40,519 nt of DNA, taken from positions 1 to 40,519 of IMG/VR virus record IMGVR_UViG_3300006793_005564; one strand, written 5' to 3'. The stretch's first letter is position 1. Every line of letters begins with the position of its first letter. The position numbers and the translations under genes were made by a program. The DNA is from a virus. The notes under the pieces are model-generated. The model saw only the letters and a list, made by a program, of their open reading frames with translations. It had not been told where the DNA came from and searched no databases. Positions 32,445-40,364 of the stretch are shown here, one piece after another.

Positions 32445-32907
32445 AAAGGCACCAGTACTACCATTAAAAGAAGTAATGGCGGCTTTGGACAAAAAGGATA
32501 AAGGTTGGTATAACAGACTAACACCTGAAAAAAGAAAAGCATTTAGCACATGGATGATGATGCGTTATGCTAGTAGTGTGCAAGGTCGTAATGCGGCTAA
32601 CTTTTTGTTTATGGTTAATGAGTTAGTTAACAAAGACTTTGAAGATATTTACAAGCACCCAGAATTACAATGGTTACTAATGAGTGCATGTGGTACAGGT
32701 AAGATTGAATTTCATCCATACATTAAGCCACCAAATAGTAGAAAGAAAAAAGATAAAGTAAGCGAGTTTATTCTAAGCATCTATCCACATCTTAAGAGCG
32801 ATGAGCTAGAACTAATGCTAAGTATAAACAGCAAAGACGATTTAAAAGAGTTTGCAAAAGCACATGGATACGATGACAAAACAATCAAAGACATCTTCGG
32901 TAAGTGA
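32437..32907 (+). CDS. Unknown replication-operon protein, possibly clamp-loader small subunit gp62-like
   Basis: The 156-aa helical protein contains GWYNRLTPEKRKAFSTWMMM, ANFLFMVNELVNKDFEDIYKHPELQWLL, and a basic stretch IKPPNSRKKKDK followed by two short helices. The order of a central helix with a MN/VNEL segment, a GK-x-H patch and a C-terminal helical end loosely recalls gp62 of T4-like phages, but similarity is weak and gp44 is not in the window, so I keep it as a possibility. It overlaps the nucleosidase gene by eight bases and the following zinc-finger gene by 35. Confidence 0.65.
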   Translation: MAKKAPVLPLKEVMAALDKKDKGWYNRLTPEKRKAFSTWMMMRYASSVQGRNAANFLFMVNELVNKDFEDIYKHPELQWLLMSACGTGKIEFHPYIKPPNSRKKKDKVSEFILSIYPHLKSDELELMLSINSKDDLKEFAKAHGYDDKTIKDIFGK

Positions 32908-33577
32908 TCCACAATGCAAGTGGTGTGGCAAGACATTTAAGTCTGAGAGAACTCTTGCTGTCCATATGTGCGTTAGAAAAAGACGCTGGGCAGACAAAGA
33001 TTTAACTCATATTAGATTAGGCTACAGAGTATTTCAGTTGTTTTATGAACTCAATACTTCTGCTACTAAAAGTAAAAGCATGGAAGACTTTATTCGTAGT
33101 CAATACTATGAAGGCTTTACTAAGTTTGGTAGAAGTTGTGTATTGAATGAATACTTACAGCCTGAAAAATTTGCAGAGTGGTTAATTAAAGAAGGTAAAA
33201 AACTAGCAGACTGGAGCAAAGATTCTGTATATGATGAATTCTTATTACAGTATGTTAAAAAGGAACCAGGGCTAAAAGCATTAGAAAGGAATGTAGTGTA
33301 TTTGTCTGAATGGGGACAAGAACATAAATGTGATTGGCAAGATTATTTTAAGTTAGTTAGCACCGCAAGAGCAGTTCATGATTTGCGTAGTGCAAAAATC
33401 TCGCCTTGGTTACTTTATCTAAGTGAAACAGGCGATACATTGTTAACAAGGCTAAGCACAGAACAAATAGGAATGGTAGATCACATAATTGAAGCAAAGT
33501 TTTGGTTAAGTGTATTTGCAAAAAACCCAGAAGAAGTAGAACGTATTCAATCAACATGTAAGGAAGCAGGTATATAA
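32873..33577 (+). CDS. Unknown protein with N-terminal C2HC-type zinc finger
   Basis: Near the N-terminus is CKWCGKTFKSERTLAVHMC, a C-x2-C-x12-H-x-C finger, so zinc-mediated nucleic-acid or protein binding is likely. The remaining 200 residues are helical, with Trp/Tyr/Leu-rich segments (LGYRVFQLFYELNTS, FAEWLIKEGKKLADWS, LRSAKISPWLLYLSETG) and no known motif. The start is uncertain: ATG at 32873 or 32864, or TTG at 32852; all lie inside the preceding gene. The stop overlaps thyX (TAATG). A regulator or replication accessory role is inferred from the finger and operon only. Confidence 0.7.
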   Translation: MTKQSKTSSVSDPQCKWCGKTFKSERTLAVHMCVRKRRWADKDLTHIRLGYRVFQLFYELNTSATKSKSMEDFIRSQYYEGFTKFGRSCVLNEYLQPEKFAEWLIKEGKKLADWSKDSVYDEFLLQYVKKEPGLKALERNVVYLSEWGQEHKCDWQDYFKLVSTARAVHDLRSAKISPWLLYLSETGDTLLTRLSTEQIGMVDHIIEAKFWLSVFAKNPEEVERIQSTCKEAGI

Positions 33578-34251
33578 TGAAAGTAAAACTAATTAGTCAC
33601 TCACAAGCACCAGATTACAATGAGTCAGCATTAGACTTAGTGGCCTATTGTGCCAGAGTAAGTAATCCAGATAATCAAAACAACAAAGAAACAAGTGAAA
33701 AACTTGTTAAGTATTTGATGAAGCATAAGCATTGGTCACCACTTGAGATGGTATCAGCATGTTTAGAAATTGAAACAACCAGAGACATAGCAAGACAACT
33801 GTTACGTCATAGAAGTTTTAGTTTCCAGGAGTTTAGTCAACGTTATGCAGATCCAACAAAAGATTTGGAGTTTGAAATTCGCCAAGCAAGATTACAAGAT
33901 CCTAAAAACAGACAGAATAGTGTACCGCTGGATCCAGAGATGGACGGCCATGCTGTATTACAAGGCACTTGGAAAAACAAGCAACAACGGGTCATAGATG
34001 CCGCCTTAGACGCTTATAACTTCGCTGTAAGCAACGGTATTGCCAAAGAGCAGGCCAGAGTAGTACTTCCTGAAGGAAACACGTTAAGTAGGTTGTATGT
34101 AAACGGTACATTGCGTAGTTGGATACATTATATAGAATTGCGTGGTGCTAACGGAACACAATTAGAGCATATAGAACTTGCTCATGCTGTAGCAGATGTT
34201 ATTGCTAAAATATTCCCTATTGCAGAAGAATATAAAGAAAAAAATATCTAA
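33577..34251 (+). CDS. thyX: Flavin-dependent thymidylate synthase ThyX
   Basis: ThyX methylates dUMP to dTMP using methylenetetrahydrofolate and reduced FAD, leaving tetrahydrofolate rather than dihydrofolate. The signature R-H-R-x7-S is present as RHRSFSFQEFS (residues 77-87). KHWSPLEMVSACLEIE precedes it, and the C-terminal RVVLPEGNTLSRLYVNGTLRSWIHYIELR carries the substrate-binding Arg. The length, 224 aa, is typical. It is the last gene of the uvsW operon. Its TAA stop overlaps the TAG stop of the convergent minus-strand gene within CTAA (34248-34251). Confidence 0.95.
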   Translation: MKVKLISHSQAPDYNESALDLVAYCARVSNPDNQNNKETSEKLVKYLMKHKHWSPLEMVSACLEIETTRDIARQLLRHRSFSFQEFSQRYADPTKDLEFEIRQARLQDPKNRQNSVPLDPEMDGHAVLQGTWKNKQQRVIDAALDAYNFAVSNGIAKEQARVVLPEGNTLSRLYVNGTLRSWIHYIELRGANGTQLEHIELAHAVADVIAKIFPIAEEYKEKNI

Positions 34252-34949
34252 CCCGGAGCATCTCTGTGTGCTACACCATCTTTATTTGTTCTATCTAAGG
34301 CATTATCGTCATGCACCATTAATCCTTCGAACAGGAAGTCATAGTAGTATCCGTTTATATTAGATCTGCTCCACACAATATCATCTACTAACATATCTTG
34401 AAAATGTATTCCTGTGTTTCTTGTACCTGATTGCACATGCACCGGAATACTGTAACATAACTGTGGTGCTGTGAAAACTCTATACCCAGCATCTATTAAT
34501 CTAACCATTCCTACTGGTCTAAAATGTGAACATGCTCCCCAACTTCCGCCACCAACTATAATTGTACCACCAGGTGGCACAAATTGGCTCACATCTTCGA
34601 GTTCGCACTCAGCATACATTTTTTTACGTGGATTGCATAGATAGTGTTTGTAATGCATTGGTGTAAATTCTTTGTCTTGATCTTCGCCTGTTAAAATTTT
34701 ATCCTTATCAAAAGTAGGAGCATCTGAAGTTCTATAAGTAGCACTAATCAGTGTATCAAACTTAAAATTTTGTAGGAAACCGTGACATTTTTCTTGGTAT
34801 ACGGTTTGATAATCCAGCCATTCATCATAAGAGTACTTAGCAAATGCATTGGGACCATCTGCCGCTTTGATAATCGAAACCATTGAAAATGGGCTCCATA
34901 TGTCTATCAATATCACTGCATCTACGTGGATTTGTGGCTTTTTATTCAT
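34248..34949 (-). CDS. Possible isochorismatase-like cysteine hydrolase, late-type promoter
   Basis: The pattern of an N-terminal DAVILIDIW strand with Asp, and a later GGTIIVGGGSWGACSHFRPVGMVRLIDAGYRVFTAP, resembles the isochorismatase-like fold: a strand, a glycine turn, a Cys at the start of a helix, then a G-Y-x-V strand. The catalytic Lys is not clear, so activity is uncertain. The protein has 233 aa with no signal peptide. It is the only minus-strand gene in the right part of the window. The late-type GATAAGTA lies five bases before its ATG, so it is probably expressed late, against the direction of the early thyX operon. Confidence 0.6.
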   Translation of the reverse strand: MNKKPQIHVDAVILIDIWSPFSMVSIIKAADGPNAFAKYSYDEWLDYQTVYQEKCHGFLQNFKFDTLISATYRTSDAPTFDKDKILTGEDQDKEFTPMHYKHYLCNPRKKMYAECELEDVSQFVPPGGTIIVGGGSWGACSHFRPVGMVRLIDAGYRVFTAPQLCYSIPVHVQSGTRNTGIHFQDMLVDDIVWSRSNINGYYYDFLFEGLMVHDDNALDRTNKDGVAHRDAPG

Positions 34950-34954
34950 ACTAT

Positions 34955-34962
34955 TACTTATC
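34955..34962 (-). promoter_or_regulatory. Late-type promoter variant for the 233-aa minus-strand gene
   Basis: On the minus strand GATAAGTA ends five bases before the ATG at 34949, the same spacing as four other late genes. It faces away from the early promoter that starts 16 bases further on. Confidence 0.6.
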
Positions 34963-34977
34963 TTTTTCTAAAAACGG

Positions 34978-35005
34978 TTGACAAAACACAGATATTTGCT
35001 ATAAT
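34978..35005 (+). promoter_or_regulatory. Sigma70-type promoter cassette A
   Basis: TTGACA and TATAAT are separated by 16 bases. The stretch from GGTTGACA through TATAATA is identical to cassette B at 36776. GGTAGGAGT precedes the ATG at 35041. Confidence 0.85.
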
Positions 35006-35040
35006 AGTTGAACATTAAGCAAAAACAGGTAGGAGTGTAT

Positions 35041-35298
35041 ATGAACTTATTGGAAATCAAAAAAGCCGTTCAAAGCGGAAACTTCAGTTTAGCAGAACTT
35101 AATGAGCTTGGTGCTTATATCAATTCTGTAAAAACTTTCAATGCTAAAACTAGCATCAACGTTGGCGACAAAGTATACGTGGTTCAAAAGACCAAACGTA
35201 CTTTAGGTACTGTTGAAAAAGTCAACATTAAAAAAGCCATTGTGACTTTGCCAGAAGGCCGTTACAATGTTCCTCTTTCAATGTTAGAATCTGCATAA
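35041..35298 (+). CDS. Small KOW/SH3-like protein, 85 aa
   Basis: The N-terminal half is helical (LLEIKKAVQSGNFSLAELNELGAYI). The C-terminal half, INVGDKVYVVQKTKRTLGTVEKVNIKKAIVTLPEGRYNVPLSML, is a short beta-barrel pattern of the KOW/SH3 type that often binds nucleic acid or ribosomes. The start at 35041 follows GTAGGAGT; an in-frame start at 35008 lies at the transcription start and is unlikely. A lipoprotein gene follows nine bases after the stop. The function is unknown. Confidence 0.75.
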   Translation: MNLLEIKKAVQSGNFSLAELNELGAYINSVKTFNAKTSINVGDKVYVVQKTKRTLGTVEKVNIKKAIVTLPEGRYNVPLSMLESA

Positions 35299-35307
35299 GG
35301 AACCCAA

Positions 35308-36774
35308 ATGAGAATATCAAAATCTGCAGGGTTAATCTGTATAGTTTTTCTCATTGGTTGTGGTGGAAGCGGAACATCGCCTTCTGTTGCGTTGGAACCA
35401 CTTACACCGCCACCAACATCACCGCCACCAACACCACTATTTAATACAGAACCAATTGTATTAGATGACCCACAAACATACTACAATACGATTTGTAGTA
35501 GTCCTGTAATCTCTTCGGTTATACCAATCGATATAAACACAGATGAATATGATGATTTTGTAATTCATTACTGGTGCGATCAAGAAGAATTCGGTACTTC
35601 TGTTAGAGGTGAAACTGCTAACATTCTTGTAGCATTTGTCAGTGATGGTTTTGGTGGTTACAATGTAGACAACTATAATGTATTTGGCGAAAGTTATCCT
35701 AGTCTAGGTGGTGCAAGTAGAAAGTTCAAAGTGTTTGACATCAATGGCGACGGCAAACAAGATATTGCGTATGCTATGAATAACGAAGATGGCCGTAGTG
35801 CATATTCGTGGGAAGATCAACTAAGCAACGGCACACAACCAACTGTATTGTTAAGTACTGAAACAGGATTTACTGTTGAGCGTATGGGAGAAGAAGACTG
35901 GGGACATGCTGTTAGTATAACTGAATCAGGCGATGTTGTGTTTGCAGGATTTAATTACGGCACACAGGCATATAGATTACAAGGAGAGGAATGGATTGAT
36001 GTTACATCAGAGTATCCTACAGTTAGTCCTTCGGCACATTTGATAAAAAATGGCACTATAGCAAATGCTGAAAGGCAACCAGACGGTTTTGGATTCTACT
36101 TAACCAAAGTTACCAATGGCGTTTGGGAAAGGTTTGCAGAATATATGTTTACAAAAGACTTTGATATACAATGGGAGTCTTGGAATAACAGTGGCACAGG
36201 AAACTATGACCCATATCCTGTATCAACATTCTATGGTAAAAAGTATATAGGAGGCATGTTTGATACAATGTGCGAATTTGATGGTATGTTAATTGCAAAA
36301 TTAAATGCCGCTACTCTCAAAGATGGGTCAGAACCTATTGAGGGGCAATATTATCAAGAGACAGATACATACCCTGTAAACATGTTGATGTTTTTTGCAC
36401 TAGTTGATGGAGAAATAGTGTTGCAAGATAGCCCTATTACAGTTGAAGACATAAATGTAAATTACAACAACTGGACTTGCAATGATATAAACAATGATCA
36501 AGGCAGTGATATTGTTGCTAGTGTATTCTCTGAAACATGGATTGATAGCAGAGAATATAGGGGCGGTGTGCCGATTGTTTATCTCAATGATGGAACTGGT
36601 AGTTTAACAAGTGTTGATATTAGCGAATGGCCCACATTCTCACAAGAAGTAGATACTGCTGGATTTATGCATGATATTGACAATAATGGCACCACAGATC
36701 TCATTATTCACACCCTAAGTACCCATCAAGTTAGGGCAGATATAGAGATTTATACCACAAATAGTGGCATTTAG
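35308..36774 (+). CDS. Lipoprotein with FG-GAP/VCBS-like calcium-binding repeats (beta-propeller candidate)
   Basis: Residues 1-17 form a lipoprotein signal with lipobox LIGC (Cys18). The residues after Cys are Gly-Gly-Ser, not Asp, so outer-membrane sorting is expected in a proteobacterium. A Pro-rich linker (30-44) follows. At least four acidic loops of the D-x-N-x-D-x-x-x-D type occur: DINTDEYDDF (75-84), DINGDGKQDI (144-153), DINNDQGSDI (about 392-401) and DIDNNGTTDL (about 456-465), as in FG-GAP/VCBS beta-propeller proteins. It has 488 aa, with AAGGAA before the ATG. The ligand is unknown. It is transcribed early with the KOW-like gene. Confidence 0.8.
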   Translation: MRISKSAGLICIVFLIGCGGSGTSPSVALEPLTPPPTSPPPTPLFNTEPIVLDDPQTYYNTICSSPVISSVIPIDINTDEYDDFVIHYWCDQEEFGTSVRGETANILVAFVSDGFGGYNVDNYNVFGESYPSLGGASRKFKVFDINGDGKQDIAYAMNNEDGRSAYSWEDQLSNGTQPTVLLSTETGFTVERMGEEDWGHAVSITESGDVVFAGFNYGTQAYRLQGEEWIDVTSEYPTVSPSAHLIKNGTIANAERQPDGFGFYLTKVTNGVWERFAEYMFTKDFDIQWESWNNSGTGNYDPYPVSTFYGKKYIGGMFDTMCEFDGMLIAKLNAATLKDGSEPIEGQYYQETDTYPVNMLMFFALVDGEIVLQDSPITVEDINVNYNNWTCNDINNDQGSDIVASVFSETWIDSREYRGGVPIVYLNDGTGSLTSVDISEWPTFSQEVDTAGFMHDIDNNGTTDLIIHTLSTHQVRADIEIYTTNSGI

Positions 36775-36777
36775 TGG

Positions 36778-36805
36778 TTGACAAAACACAGATATTTGCT
36801 ATAAT
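36778..36805 (+). promoter_or_regulatory. Sigma70-type promoter cassette B
   Basis: TTGACA and TATAAT are separated by 16 bases, starting three bases after the lipoprotein stop. Identical to cassette A through the -10 box. GGTAGGAG precedes the ATG at 36840. Confidence 0.85.
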
Positions 36806-36839
36806 ATACGCATAATTTGTAAAAAAGGTAGGAGTTTTT

Positions 36840-37355
36840 ATGCAAACATTAGTAATCCATACACAACACAAAGAAAACTACGGTGCTCACGACTGGAATG
36901 GTGAGGGTGAATGTCCTCAGTATTGGAAGTTCAAGGGCGGTAGCACTTACTTTGTGACTGACCTAACTGGTAAGCAGATCAACAAGATCGCCCAGCATGG
37001 TATTCCTACCCTCTCAGCAATGATTGAGAGTAGCAATGAAAGTTTCGAAGAATATATCCTGGATTGGGAAATCCGTGACCTTGGTAAAAATGGCGACGGC
37101 AAAGGTCCTATTTGCGAACCATGGGAAACTCCAGTAGAGTTTTACTGGAAGATGGACCGTTGGTTATGTCGTACCCATCACACTCCCAATCCTGAATATA
37201 GCCATTGGAACCGTGCCATTATTGGCAAGGCAGAGCAATGGATTCCGTTAGAAGAAAACGGACGTTCAGACTACCAATGTCAGTATAAGACTGCTAATGG
37301 TTGGTTTGATTCAAGCTCTGATCAACTCAAAGCAGAAATACAAGGAGCGGCGTAA
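36840..37355 (+). CDS. Unknown early protein, 171 aa
   Basis: I do not recognise the family. It is soluble and rich in Trp, Gly, Glu and His, beginning TLVIHTQHKENYGAHDWNGEG, then CPQYWKFKGGSTYFVTDLTGK and WEIRDLGKNGDGKGPICEPWETP. The many Trp and His residues suggest a binding protein. GGTAGGAG lies close before the ATG. Its stop overlaps the next start (TAATG). Confidence 0.75.
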   Translation: MQTLVIHTQHKENYGAHDWNGEGECPQYWKFKGGSTYFVTDLTGKQINKIAQHGIPTLSAMIESSNESFEEYILDWEIRDLGKNGDGKGPICEPWETPVEFYWKMDRWLCRTHHTPNPEYSHWNRAIIGKAEQWIPLEENGRSDYQCQYKTANGWFDSSSDQLKAEIQGAA

Positions 37356-37582
37356 TGAAGTTTACTTTAAATTTAACACACCTAGCAACAAATATACCTG
37401 CTAGTGAACCACTTTCAAGTCTAGAGGCTATGTGGTGGTTGGCAAGTTTAGCCGCTGACGATTCTAGAAACCATGTTAACAGTTATTTTTTAGAAGACAG
37501 GGTTTTTAGAAGTGTTTCCAGTAGGACTGGTATCGAATATGATGACGGCAATTGGGAAATAGACGGGGTAGTTTCTGGTTGA
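37355..37582 (+). CDS. Unknown small early protein, 75 aa
   Basis: A short soluble protein starting MKFTLNLTHLATNIPASEPL, with a helix SSLEAMWWLASLAAD and an acidic end. No family is recognised. It starts by a TAATG overlap with the preceding gene, and its TGA stop lies inside the -35 box of promoter cassette C, so gene and promoter are interlocked. Confidence 0.65.
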   Translation: MKFTLNLTHLATNIPASEPLSSLEAMWWLASLAADDSRNHVNSYFLEDRVFRSVSSRTGIEYDDGNWEIDGVVSG

Positions 37583-37606
37583 CAAATCCTATAATTTTGC
37601 TATAAT
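37579..37606 (+). promoter_or_regulatory. Sigma70-type promoter cassette C
   Basis: TTGACA and TATAAT are separated by 16 bases. GGTAGGAGTTTTT then ATG (37642) matches the cassette B ribosome-binding region. Confidence 0.85.
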
Positions 37607-37641
37607 ACATGTATAGTTTAAATAAAAAGGTAGGAGTTTTT

Positions 37642-38913
37642 ATGAACCCATGTAACATTATACAACAACTAGAAAGCGATAACAGTTCTCTAGCCAAGCA
37701 ACAAATACTTAAAGACAACATTGACAATGCAGAATTTATTGCAGGGTCTACAATGTGTCTTGATCCTCTTGTAACTTTTGGCGTTAAGCAAGTGCCAACA
37801 ACAGACACTATGGGACCAGGAGTTAGTTGGGATTTATTTAAGTCATTAGCAGACAAATTAATTGCTAGAGACCTAACAGGACATGCGGCAAGAGATGCCA
37901 TTCAAACACTAGCAGACCATAGCACTATCGACCAATGGAACGATTGGTACCGTAGGATTCTTATCAAAGACCTACGTTGTGGTACTGGTGCTAAACTGTT
38001 CAACAAAGTACAAAAAGATACTATTCCTCTATTTGGTTGTATGTTAGCACATGATGGTGCTAAACATCCTAAAAAGATTGTAGGCGAATGCTTTATTGAA
38101 TACAAGTATGATGGAGTAAGAGTTATTGCTATTGTGCAAAACGGTGATGCTACATTGTATTCACGTAATGGTAAGTTACTAGAAAACTTCCCACACATCA
38201 ATGAAGCACTAAGCAGATCAGAGTTTGAAGGCTTAGTATTTGATGGCGAAGTAATGAGCGAAGATTTTCAAACATTGATGAGACAAGTACACAGAAAAGA
38301 GGGTGCTCAAACTGAAGATTCATATCTAGCAGTATTTGACATGCTCACACTTGAAGAGTTTAACGCAGGTGGAACAGAGCATGGTGCTATGTTTAGACGC
38401 CAACGTATACTAGACATTAGCAGTAACTTTAACAGCAGAATACAGTTAGTTGATGCAACAGTTGTAGACTTAGACACAGACGAAGGGCAGGTACAGTTCA
38501 AAGATATGAACAAACTTGCGTTAGCCGAAGGCTATGAGGGTCTAATGATAAAGCCTATCAATGATCCGTACAAGTGCAAACGTTCACATGCTTGGTTAAA
38601 GATCAAGCCGTTCATTGAGGTAACACTTGAAGTAGTAGGCGTTGAAGAAGGCACAGGCAAAAACGAAGGCATGTTAGGTGCTCTTGTTGTTGCTGGTAAT
38701 GACGATGGCAAAGACTTTCATCTAAATGTTGGTAGTGGCTTAACTGATGACATGCGTAAAGATGTATGGGCAGTTAAAGATGCTGTAATCGGACAGTTAG
38801 TTGAGATTAGAGCTGATGCGGCAACACAAAGTCAAGACGCTGATGACATTTGGAGCCTTAGGTTCCCAAGGTTTAAGACCTTTAGAGGATTTGAACTAGG
38901 AGAAAAGTTGTAA
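37642..38913 (+). CDS. gp30: ATP-dependent DNA ligase (gp30-like)
   Basis: The ligase seals nicks in Okazaki fragments and repaired DNA. The nucleotidyltransferase domain has motif I EYKYDGVR with adenylated Lys155, then FDGEVM (motif III-type), EGLMIKP (motif IV) and AWLKIKPF (motif V). The helical N-terminal domain (1-140) includes LIKDLRCGTGAKLFNKV. The OB-fold end has GALVVAGNDDGKDFHLNVGSGL and LRFPRFKTFRGF. The length, 423 aa, is near T4 gp30 (487 aa). The start at 37642 follows GTAGGAGT; an in-frame ATG at 37609 lies at the transcription start and is unlikely. It is the first gene of the final early operon. Confidence 0.93.
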   Translation: MNPCNIIQQLESDNSSLAKQQILKDNIDNAEFIAGSTMCLDPLVTFGVKQVPTTDTMGPGVSWDLFKSLADKLIARDLTGHAARDAIQTLADHSTIDQWNDWYRRILIKDLRCGTGAKLFNKVQKDTIPLFGCMLAHDGAKHPKKIVGECFIEYKYDGVRVIAIVQNGDATLYSRNGKLLENFPHINEALSRSEFEGLVFDGEVMSEDFQTLMRQVHRKEGAQTEDSYLAVFDMLTLEEFNAGGTEHGAMFRRQRILDISSNFNSRIQLVDATVVDLDTDEGQVQFKDMNKLALAEGYEGLMIKPINDPYKCKRSHAWLKIKPFIEVTLEVVGVEEGTGKNEGMLGALVVAGNDDGKDFHLNVGSGLTDDMRKDVWAVKDAVIGQLVEIRADAATQSQDADDIWSLRFPRFKTFRGFELGEKL

Positions 38914-39215
38914 TGGCTTGGCAGAAAGATTTTTTAGTTGAGGAGAAACCTCATATGGATGGTACTTGGGGAGGAACCCACAGAGTCTATGCTTTCCCTA
39001 ACGGCTATGGAGCAAGTGTTATACCAGAGTATAAAGATATAACAACCAGAGACGGTAGGTTTCGTAGAACGCCTATCAAGGGTAGTTGGGAAGTAGCAGT
39101 TCTATTTGAAGACGAACTTTGTTATACAACACCTCTTACTAGTGATGTTATTCGCAGACTCAATGACCCACAAGTAGATGATATCCTGATTAAAATACGC
39201 AATCTAAATAGTTAG
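38913..39215 (+). CDS. Unknown small protein, 100 aa
   Basis: A compact beta-rich protein starting MAWQKDFLVEEKPHMDGTWGGTHRVYAFPNGYGASVIPEYKDI, with a following RRTPIKGSWEVAVLFEDELCYTTPL strand set and a helical end. It looks like a single folded domain. No family is recognised. It overlaps the ligase stop (TAATG) and precedes glyA by six bases, so it is part of the ligase operon. Confidence 0.7.
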   Translation: MAWQKDFLVEEKPHMDGTWGGTHRVYAFPNGYGASVIPEYKDITTRDGRFRRTPIKGSWEVAVLFEDELCYTTPLTSDVIRRLNDPQVDDILIKIRNLNS

Positions 39216-39221
39216 GTAAAT

Positions 39222-40364
39222 ATGGGTATGGACCAAAAAATACTCGATATTCTCGGCAGAGAAAAAAACAGACAAGATAATTCAATAGAACTCATAGCAA
39301 GTGAAAACTATGCCAGTGAGGCAGTGATGGAACTAAGCGGAAGTATATTTACAAATAAGTATGCTGAAGGTTATCCAGGAAAACGTTACTATAATGGTTG
39401 CGACCACATGGACGAAATTGAGTCTATGGCTATAGAAGAAGTTACTAAACTGTTTGGTTGTAACTTTGCTAATGTACAACCACATTGCGGAGCAAATGCC
39501 AATACGGCAGTTTACCAAGCATTCTTAGAACCAGGTGATAAGATACTAGGCATGGACTTAGCAAGTGGTGGACATTTGAGCCACGGGTCACCACCTAACA
39601 TTTCAGGTAAAATTTACCAAGCATATCATTATGGCGTAGATGCCGAAGGGTTATTAGATTACGATGCTATAATGGACCAAGCAAAAGAAGTACGACCACA
39701 GATGATTGTTGCTGGTGCTAGTGCATACCCAAGACAAATAGATTGGGCAAAGTTTAGAATTATAGCAGATGAAGTAAATGCTTTACTTCTAGTTGATATG
39801 GCACACTACAGCGGTCTTATAGCAGGTAAATGCTACGATAGTCCTATTCAGTATGCTGATGTAGTAACAAGTACAACACACAAGACGCTACGCGGTCCTA
39901 GGGGCGGTATTATACTGTGGAACAAAGAAGAATACAGTAGACGTATTAATAGTGCAATCTTCCCAGGCACACAAGGTGGCCCATTAATGAATATGATTGC
40001 CGCTAAAGCACAATGTTTTGTTGAAGCAAATTCTTCTGCATTTGGCATGTATGCAAATGATGTATTAGTAAATGCTAGAGCATTTGCAGAACAACTTACA
40101 GCAAATGGATTTGAATGCTTGACAGGAGGCACAGATTCGCATATAATATTACTTGACTTAACAAACAGAGGAATGAGCGGTAAGTCCGCGGCAAACTTAT
40201 TAGAGATGAATGGTATAACAGTTAACAAAAATGGTATACCAAACGACCCTAGGAGTTTTACAGAAACAAGTGGTATCAGGTTAGGTACTGCGGCTGAAAC
40301 AACTAAAGGCCACGACACTCAATGGTTTAGAAATTTAGCAGATGAGATTGCCGATATTATATAA
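39222..40364 (+). CDS. glyA: Serine hydroxymethyltransferase (GlyA-like)
   Basis: GlyA transfers the serine side-chain carbon to tetrahydrofolate, giving glycine and methylene-THF. This PLP enzyme shows IELIASENYAS, NKYAEGYPGKRYYNGC, QPHCGANANTAVYQA, VDMAHYSGLIAG (Asp192) and the PLP-lysine motif STTHKTLRGPRGG with Lys221. It has 380 aa against 417 in E. coli, with the loss mainly near the C-terminus and no core motif missing. With ThyX, which returns THF, it could feed dTMP synthesis without dihydrofolate reductase. The stop overlaps the mazG start (TAATG). Confidence 0.95.
   Translation: MGMDQKILDILGREKNRQDNSIELIASENYASEAVMELSGSIFTNKYAEGYPGKRYYNGCDHMDEIESMAIEEVTKLFGCNFANVQPHCGANANTAVYQAFLEPGDKILGMDLASGGHLSHGSPPNISGKIYQAYHYGVDAEGLLDYDAIMDQAKEVRPQMIVAGASAYPRQIDWAKFRIIADEVNALLLVDMAHYSGLIAGKCYDSPIQYADVVTSTTHKTLRGPRGGIILWNKEEYSRRINSAIFPGTQGGPLMNMIAAKAQCFVEANSSAFGMYANDVLVNARAFAEQLTANGFECLTGGTDSHIILLDLTNRGMSGKSAANLLEMNGITVNKNGIPNDPRSFTETSGIRLGTAAETTKGHDTQWFRNLADEIADII

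Noticed and set aside
35008-35040. Upstream in-frame start for the 85-aa protein
   Set aside because: It lies just after the -10 box at the transcription start, while the ATG at 35041 has GTAGGAGT in front.
37609-37641. Upstream in-frame ATG for the DNA ligase
   Set aside because: It lies three bases after the -10 box, at the transcription start, whereas GTAGGAGT is well placed for the ATG at 37642.
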